This document shows positions 57,386 to 64,000 of a stretch of DNA of 64,000 bases, piece by piece. A program made the position numbers and the translations under genes. Origin of the DNA: Diphasiastrum complanatum (Eukaryota > Streptophyta > Lycopodiopsida > Lycopodiales > Lycopodiaceae); NCBI GenBank assembly GCA_029204225.1, contig CM055095.1, positions 48,747,364 through 48,811,363 on the forward strand, read 5' to 3'. Numbering within the stretch: position 1 is the stretch's first letter; the number at the start of each line of letters is the position of its first letter. The notes beneath the pieces were generated by a model. That model searched no databases. It had not been told where the DNA came from and saw nothing but the letters and a program-made list of their open reading frames with translations.

Positions 57386-58163
57386 ATCAGAGCAGACAAT
57401 CATGGTCGGATACTCGAACGGATCACAAGTGTACAGACTCTACCACCCAACCACAAAGAAGGTTGTGTGGAGTAGAGATGTGAAGTTCGATGAATCCACA
57501 TTCCCTGGATTGAAAGATGAAAAAGGCCATGAGATCTTCACACTGTTGCCAATTCAAGAGAGAGATCGAGGGCAAACATCAAATCAGAATATTGAGTCCC
57601 AAACTCCAGAGCAACAGGAACCCGAAGATCAATCCTATGAAGAAGAAACATCCGAGCAGCGACGAATTGAACCCAGAAGGTCGGCAAGACAAAGAAGACC
57701 TCCAGATCGATATATTGACAATCTTCAGTGGAGTGAAGACACAGCGTTCGAGTACTACAGCTTCACTGAAGAGCCAACTATATATCTAGAAGCTATCCAG
57801 AGTCCAGAAGGAGAATTCTGGAAGCAGGCAATGTCGGAGGAAATCAAATCAATGAGGCAAAACGAGGCATGGACACTAGAGCGACTGCCTAAAAATAAAA
57901 AGATTGTCGACTACAAGTGGGTATACAAAAAGAAAATCAAATCAGATGGCACTGTCGGATGCTATAAATTAAGGCTTGTCGCAAAGGGCTACACACAAAG
58001 CTACGGAGTCGATTATTTCAACACGTATTCACCAATGGTGAAAATGACAAGCATTCGACTACTCCTTGCATACGCCATACAATACAATCTGGTAATTCAC
58101 CAGATTGATGTAAAGACAGCCTTTCTCCACAGAGATCTAGAGGAAGAAATTTTCATGAAATAG
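57324..58163 (+). pseudogene. Ty1/copia linker and RT N-terminal half (plus)
   Basis: A 279-codon open frame: MVGYSNGSQVYRLYHPTTKK and VVWSRDVKFDEST, an acidic and Arg-rich linker (RIEPRRSARQRRPPDRYIDN), then RT with FWKQAMSEEIKSMRQNEAW, KWVYKKKIKSDGTVGCYKLR, LVAKGYTQSYGVDYFNTYSP and IHQIDVKTAFLHRDLEEEIF. Ends at TAG 58,161, after which RT continues in the same frame. Confidence 0.92.
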
Positions 58164-58655
58164 CCTGAAGGATTTGAAGACCCAAACAATCGACAATATG
58201 CCTGTCAGTTGCAGAGTTGTATTTATGGTCTGAAGTAGGCATCATGAGCTTGGTACAAGAAGCTCGACAATCTTCTAAGGTCTCTAGACTTCACTCCTAC
58301 ACAACCAGACTACAATGTCTATATAAATAAAGTAGGAAGAGATTTTGTGATTCTGACTATATTCGTGGATGACTCTCTTATGATAGAAAACTGCTTGATG
58401 TTAATCAAGAAAATAAAGAGTCAGATTTTCAAAAATTATGAAATCACAGATCTGGGAAAAGCAACAAAGTGCCTTGGACTAGAGATCAGAAGAGATCGAA
58501 TAAGAAGAGAAATACATCTGAGTCAGTCAGAATACGTCCGAAAAGTGCTGAAGCAATATCGAATGATGGACTACAAAGAAAAGGCCACACCAATGATAGC
58601 TAGAGCCAAACTAACGAAGCAGGATTGTCCAAAAACAGAGGAGAAAAGATAGAAG
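58164..58655 (+). pseudogene. Ty1/copia RT C-terminal half (plus)
   Basis: PEGFEDPNNRQYACQLQSCI, then YGLK-AS-AWYKKLD with two stops, DFVILTIFVDDSLMIENCLM with an intact VDD catalytic box, YEITDLGKATKCLGLEIRRD, and REIHLSQSEYVRKVLKQYRM to a stop at 58,650. Same family as the minus-strand pieces at 1-1,960. Confidence 0.9.
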
Positions 58656-59063
58656 ATGAAAGACATACTCTATCGAAATCCGATCGGTAGTCTAATGTAC
58701 CTCACAATCTGTACCAGACCTGATTTGGCTTTCTCTGTCTATGCTTTAACGAGGTAGTATGGTTACGGATGATGTTGGAGGCAATTGGCATACCACAAGG
58801 AGAACCATGCACGTTAATGATGGATTTTCAAACTGTCATATATCTGTCCTAGGGTCCTGTTTTCCATTCAAAGACAAAACATATACCTCTGAAGTACCAT
58901 CATATTTGAGACTTGATCTCGAAAGGAGAGCTCAAGGTTGAGTACATAAAGTCTGAAGACATGATTGCATATTTGTTCACAAAGTCGCTCGACAAACCAC
59001 TCTTCGCAAGGCAAAGAAAAACAATTGGATTAAATACACAAAGTTGCAAGGTTCAAGAGGGAG
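58656..59063 (+). pseudogene. Ty1/copia RNase H, internally deleted (plus)
   Basis: After the stop: NPIGSLMYLTICTRPDLAFS, VYALTR. Near 58,757 the sequence jumps to the middle of RNase H (MMLEAIGIPQGEPCTLMMDF in another frame), skipping the YSDADWA region that is still seen at 61,560. It ends SEDMIAYLFTKSLDKPLFAR and GLNTQSCKVQEGV at the polypurine tract AAGAGGGAG. Confidence 0.85.
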
Positions 59064-59640
59064 TGTCAGAAATTGTGAACTCCTGCAACTTTGTCGCGAG
59101 GTAACAACGCGAAGGGCGAAGGTCAAACATACCTCGAAGACCTAAAGACACGAAACAAAACAAAATGAAGATGAAGAAAAACAATTTATGCTACCAACTT
59201 GACAAGCGTGGTGTATTGTACTTCACGCTCATCTAAAAGAGTTAGCAATAATAGAGAATAACTAATTAGTTGCTTAGCGTTGACTTGTTTTGTAATTCTC
59301 TGTTTAGTTGTCTTGTAAACTGCACACAGTGGAGATATATACACAATTTTGATTAATACAAACATGAAGACAGAGAGACAAAATAGCGAGAATAGTTGTG
59401 CATAAAAGTCTGCCAACGAGCAGAACACAACGGTTGACTGAGTGTCAAGCTGCCAACGAGCGAGACACTGCCCAACTCACTCAAATTTAAAAAAAAGATA
59501 ATACAATTGCTCTCTTCTCCATCTCATTGTTTTTCATCATCTTGATTGCTCAAATCTTTTATGTTCTGTGATCTGTAGTCACTTGCTTAGGACTCTGAAA
59601 GCTTCCGCAAAAGAAGACCAAACGAACGCGAAAAGAGTCA
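59064..59640 (+). repeat. copia 3' LTR (plus)
   Basis: Starts TGTCAGAAATTGTGAACTCC after the polypurine tract. Aligns along about 570 bp with the inverse of 60,465-61,075 (shared words GCAATAATAGAGAATAACTA, TGCCAACGAGCAGAACACA). The right end is approximate because both copies fade near a CCAAACGAACGCG word. Confidence 0.8.
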
Positions 59641-60460
59641 TAATACCAGTCTGTTGTTGCTTGGATGCTGATGCCAACTAATAAAACAAAATTCTTATTA
59701 ACAAGATCGTGGATTACTTAGAGAACGGAGATTGTGAACTGTTCTTTTGTGTTGAATAAGATTATAAGTGTAGGAGTCTTAGACTACCATGAAAGAGAGA
59801 TTGCAAAGATGATTAGGAGTCTAAGACAGCCATGCAATCTTCTATTGTTGATAACCTGATATGAAGAGAATGTAGAAATAACTTAGGCATAAGAGATAGC
59901 CATACATTTCTCTAATAACGATGTTGCATAGAGAAATGAGAGTTAGTTTCATTCAACAAGAATGCAAAGATGTATAACAATAGCGAATCTATATAATAAT
60001 GTCATAAAACAACAATCAGATCACAATACAATTGTGTTGATAAGCACGTGATCCTACTTACAGAATCAAATCAATTGCTAAAGTTCTGAGTATCTCTGTC
60101 TCTATATATATAATCACTATCTTTGAGGAGTCAGCTAGTGAAAGACTAATTTTGGTTGTAGATCTATCTCTATAATCTTAATCCATGATTGATTCAATTG
60201 CTTATTTACATATCTAGCAAGTGGAAGATCTTGCATAGTTCTAGCTTTACATTTACAAGATCGCTTAGTAGCTGATTATTTTGACTGACTAATTAGAACA
60301 GTTGTTATTGAGACGTGAAGACGTAGACAGTATGTACTTAGAATCTTGTGGATTTCTGTAGAGTGTCGCATTTTTCACATTTTTTTGTGAAGTAATGTCG
60401 CATTTCTGGAAGTGTCTGAAATGGCCTAAATGTCACGAAACTTTCACAAGCTGATTCTTT
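59641..60460. other. spacer between tail-to-tail copia elements, no gene
   Basis: AT-rich, no coding signal. Contains the near-inverse words TAGGAGTCTTAGACTACCATG and AGGAGTCTAAGACAGCCATG, about 50 bp apart. Confidence 0.5.
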
Positions 60461-60464
60461 TGGA

Positions 60465-61075
60465 GTTCGTTGGGTTTTCTTTTAGCAGAAGCTTTCAGAA
60501 TCCTAAGCAAGCGACTACAGATCATAGAGCATAAAATATTTGAGCAATCAAGATGACGAAAAAAAATAAGATGGAGAAAAGAGCAATTGTATTTTCTATT
60601 TTTGAATTTCGAGTGAGTTGATTAGTGTCTCGTTCGTCGTTGGCGGCCTGACGCTCAGCTTGATCGATGTGTTCTGCTCGTTGGCAAACTTTCATGCACA
60701 ACTATTCTTTCAATTTTTTTGTTTTGTTTTTCTTCTCTTGATCTATGTCGTATTGATCAAAATTTTGTATATATCTTCACTGTGTGGAGTTTACAAGATA
60801 GCTAAACAGATAATTACAAGATAAGTCAACACTAATCAACTAGTTAGTTATTCTCTATTATTGCTAACTCTTTCAATTGAGTGCGAAGTACAATATGGCA
60901 TGCTCGTCAAGCTGCCAGTTGGCAGCGTGAATTGTTTTCCTTCGTGTTGTTTCGTTTCGTTTTGTACTTTAGGGTTTTCGAGGTATATTCACCCTTCGAC
61001 CTTCGCTTCGCTTCGTGCTTCATTTCGTTTCGTTTCTCTTCGTGACAAAGTTGCAGGAGTTTACAATTTTTGACA
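60465..61075 (-). repeat. copia 3' LTR (minus), inverse partner of 59,064-59,640
   Basis: On the minus strand it begins TGTCAAAAATTGTAAACTCC at 61,075, preceded by the polypurine tract AAGAGGGAG. It carries more CG-rich words than its partner (CGAAGCGAAGCGAAGGTCGA). It has diverged clearly from 59,064-59,640, so the two elements are old. Confidence 0.8.
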
Positions 61076-61535
61076 CTCCCTCTTGAAACTTGCAACTTTG
61101 TGTATTTAATCCAATTGTCTTTCTTTGCCTTGCGAATAGTGGTTTGTTGAGCAGCTTTGTGAGCAGATCTGCAATCATGTCTTTAGACTTTATCTACTGG
61201 ACCTTGAGCTCTTCCTTTGAGATCAAGTCTCGAATGTAATGGTACTTTAGAGGTATATATTTTGTCTTTGAATGGAAAACAGGATTCTGGGACAGATATA
61301 TGGCACTTTGAAAATCCATCATTAATGTGCATGCTTCTCCTTGTGGTATGCCGATTGCCTCCAGCATCATCTGCAACCATACTACCTCGTTCGCCATATT
61401 TGTAGCTACGACATATTCAGCTTCGCATAAGGATTGAGCCACCAAGGTTTGTTTCTTGCAGGTCCAGCTGATTGCTGTCCCACACGCAATCGAACATTCT
61501 TCTGTTATGGACTTGCTGTCATCTTTGTAGCTTGC
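61076..61535 (-). pseudogene. Ty1/copia RNase H C-terminal part (minus)
   Basis: 61,445-61,194 reads MVAQSLCEAEYVVATNMANE and VVWLQMMLEAIGIPQGEACT, then LMMDFQSAIYLSQNPVFHSK (the usual D.Q.AI.L..NP) and YIPLKYHYIRDLISKEELKV. It then continues out of frame to the polypurine tract at 61,080. Upstream it joins the chimeric frame at 61,536. Confidence 0.88.
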
Positions 61536-62039
61536 CTAGCTTGCATCACTATAGTGGTGCAGCTCGAATCCTTTGTCTTCAATGTCTGCTTTGTAGGTTG
61601 ATCCCATGTTTTGGGTACCCTTCAGATATTGCAAAATTTGTTTCACCATTTGCCAATGCGCCATGCCAGGATTTGAAGAGAATTGGCTTAAAGCATAGAC
61701 AGAGTTCATCGGTCCACAAACATCTGAGTGGACGAGCTCAAGAAATTCTTTAACTCTTCGTCCCTCATGTATAAATGAATTTCGATGTTGTTTGCCTTTC
61801 TGACAGACTTTGCAGAACTCAGTTTCGGATCTGGATATCTTCAGAACTATGACTATATCTTTCATGCTCATGTCGTAGAGGCTCCTCATGTTCAGATAAT
61901 ACATTCTTCTGTGCCAGAGTTGATCTTTCTTTTCTGATGCATTTAGTATGCTATCAGAATTGTTGATTATCTTGGCTTGGTAGAGATTGCCTTCTCTACA
62001 TCCAACAGTCAACAACTTGTTTGTTGTTTTCTCGATCAT
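61536..62039 (-). pseudogene. chimeric copia frame: pre-integrase fused to RNase H
   Basis: One open frame of 167 codons. It starts with GAG_pre-integrase/integrase sequence (DQLWHRRMYYLNMRSLYDMS, FCKVCQKGKQHRNSFIHEGR, LELVHSDVCGPMNSV) and passes without a stop into the RT-RNase H connection (YALSQFSSNPGMAHWQMVKQ, ILQYLKGTQNMGSTYKADIE, FELHHYSDAS). The whole integrase core and RT are deleted in frame at about 61,695. The zinc-site His and Cys are kept. Confidence 0.88.
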
Positions 62040-62059
62040 TCAGCATGTATTGCCATCGA

Positions 62060-62510
62060 ATAGAACTCGAATTCCAAGATCTGCCATCTTGGAGACTGAT
62101 AGCAGGTCTCTTCTTGGTGAAGGTACGTAGAGTGCTCTTGGAAACTTTGCTTGACCTGATAGTGTTCACAGTTGTAGAGCCTCGATGCCCTTGACATCGT
62201 GTCTACTCCCATCGCCTAGAATCACTGCTCTATTATTTTCAAGCTCTCTGAAGTCAATAAAGATTCTTCTATTGCAGATGTGTGAGGTTGCTCCTAAATC
62301 AATGACTACATCATAGTCTTGTTCAGTGTAACTCGTCGAAGCTTCATCGAATATCATAAAGGCTTCATCACCTTTGTCTGAATCCTTGGATGACTTTGCA
62401 ACATTCGCTTTGTCAACTTTGTTCTTTCTTTTTGGGTTGAATCTGCAATCGTATGCAGAGTGCCCCTTCTTCCAAACTGACGATCTGCCAGTCCACGGAA
62501 TGGGGAACAT
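62060..62510 (-). pseudogene. Ty1/copia zinc knuckle and protease (minus)
   Basis: Around 62,460 a damaged knuckle (KKGHSAYDCRFNPKRKNKVD). Then YDVVIDLGATSHICNRRIFI, the protease site with Leu for Ser (DLGAT), and VILGDGSRHDVKGIEALQL. A second frame near 62,150-62,060 continues LYVPSPRRDLLSVSKMADLG. Homology begins abruptly at about 62,505; gag is missing. Confidence 0.85.
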
Positions 62511-64000
62511 CTGTAGGAATATATTTACTTAAATATGGAAGGTATATATCTACATCCTTATGCGTATTGCTTGCCGAATTCATCTTGACACAAAAACCTT
62601 TAATAGTATTATCTACAGATCTCTTAATAGAGATCAAGTTTAAACTCCAGTGGTCACTGCAAAATAAAATTGAAATTTCTTTAGCTGCAATTCTGAGAAC
62701 TATTTCAATTGACAATGCCAATGATAAAACATTAAACAACAAGAAGCATTTATTATATCTTACTTGGTATGATAAGGGATGAGCAGATATTTTGTTGTTG
62801 GTGTGAATCCACTAGTCAGACATTGTGACAATGTGTCATTATTCTCCTTGAAGGCCTGAAGCAAAAAGTTACTCAGCACCATCAACTCATTGGATGAATC
62901 TCTTGCAATGTCATATTGCAAGAGTGTAATGGGGTAGAGTTAACTGCAAGGATGTGAAAATAGGATTAGGTTTGATTTTTTTAAGGTGTCTCGTTGTTTT
63001 TTTTTTTTTCGAACTCCAATTTGAGAAGGTTATTGGGGTTGCGAGGGAATGATTAGGGTTGGCGTGAATGTAGGGTTAGGTTTAATTAATTTGAAGGGCA
63101 TGAAAAAATTGCAAGGAGCAAAACTTCAAGAAGTGAAGTTTGAAGTTTTTTTTTTTCAAAAATTCCAATCAAAATTAAAAATGAATCTCTGTCACGAAAT
63201 ATAACAAATTGGCTAAAAATAAACATAGATTCAAGCTAGAACAGAGATATACTAATCTATGAAGTTATAATAAAAATGTTCAGCCAAAAATGGAGAAACA
63301 CAGACAACAAAACTATAACTCACTAATTTAGGAGTAGTTTTATTAAAAGTGCCATAGCTTTTTCATTATAGCTCCAAATCACAAAATATCAACACATTAA
63401 AGACGCTAAAAAGAATGGCTACTTATCTGAAGAAACAAAGATTAATTGGTCAAAAATTGGCTTAAAGAAAATTGAAAATCAAGAAAACTATCTAACTAGT
63501 AATAAGAAATTCTATATAACTTCAAAAAAATCATTAAACCTAATGGAAAATGGATCTAATGATTTGATACCAAAATTGTCATGTGCCAATCATAGCATCC
63601 AAACATCTACTTCATTTATATATATCAAATTAATATGGAGAAAACAAGAAATCAAGAAACTAGACTAATTAAAGAAATCGTCACCAAATATGACAAACAA
63701 AAGGTAAAAGTTTTTCATTTTATTAATCATTCAATACATCAAGCCCAAAACCAGAGCATGATCAAGCACAAACTCCCATGTGATTGTTGGCACATGAACC
63801 ATTATTTGGCGAAAGGCATAGCTCTCAAAGAGAAGTTCCAAGAACACATATAATTTAAAATTACACAAAAGTGGAATAATCTCCAAATTAGCATGACCTC
63901 AATTATTTATAGCAGTCCTTTGTGCCTCTAATATGAGTTTGGGGCCTTATTTGGCTAAATTGGGCTTTGCAAGACTTATTACAAGTCCCGCTACTCATAA
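62511..64000. other. AT-rich, no gene seen
   Basis: No recognisable domain. A minus-strand frame (62,742-62,413) with KDVDIYLPYLSKYIPT has no known family, and its left part overlaps the copia knuckle. T-rich runs near 63,000 and 63,150. At 63,560-63,640 a GATTTGATACCAAAATTGTC phrase, the inverse of a degenerate copia primer-binding site, suggests that LTR-type sequence continues past the window edge. Confidence 0.45.

Overview
This is nuclear DNA of a seed plant. The only intact host gene is a ZF-HD (zinc finger-homeodomain) transcription factor, a class confined to land plants and their closest algal relatives. It lies in a sea of decayed Ty1/copia retrotransposons, with long CT/GA microsatellites and AT-rich intergenic DNA. 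The density of old, nested, stop-riddled elements would fit a large-genome lineage such as a gymnosperm, but that is inference.

Layout. 1-2.0 kb: minus-strand copia remnant (reverse transcriptase, RT, and RNase H) split by a ~0.7 kb insertion. 3.6-4.7 kb: an unrecognised coding-like repeat with a second copy at 38.9-39.5 kb. 4.7-7.06 kb: minus-strand copia remnant, followed by a 203-bp CT array. 8.2-8.6 kb: a degenerate intronless histone H3 copy with CENH3-like features (minus). 8.64-12.4 kb: plus-strand copia fragment interrupted by a non-autonomous CACTA-type transposon (about 9,061-11,882). 15.6 kb: a 128-bp near-perfect foldback. 16.7-18.95 kb: promoter, leader and single coding exon of the ZF-HD gene. 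19.4-24.1 kb: mostly featureless. 24.1-25.7 kb: truncated Ty3/gypsy element. 26.5-29.4 kb: a second, related DNA-transposon-like element with palindromic subterminal repeats and a three-exon ORF. 30-43.9 kb: several copia elements in both orientations. 44.9-51.4 kb: a composite segment bounded by opposed degenerate arrays of a roughly 16-18 bp motif, carrying host gene fragments (an HMA/isoprenylated HIPP exon and an F-box/kelch piece). It appears to sit inside a copia gag. 51.5-57 kb: a minus copia with LTRs; its integrase carries a tRNA-derived SINE. 57-62.5 kb: two copia elements of one family arranged tail to tail.

How the parts relate. Nothing here forms an operon or pathway. The window records successive insertions: copia first, then CACTA, SINE, LTR and array-bearing elements landing inside copia genes. 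The strongest candidates for something new are (i) the two DNA elements at 9-12 kb and 26.5-29.4 kb, which share a 36-codon middle exon with identical splice positions but have unrelated subterminal palindromes; (ii) the array-flanked gene-capturing segment; (iii) the CENH3-like pseudogene; and (iv) the in-frame SINE in an integrase.
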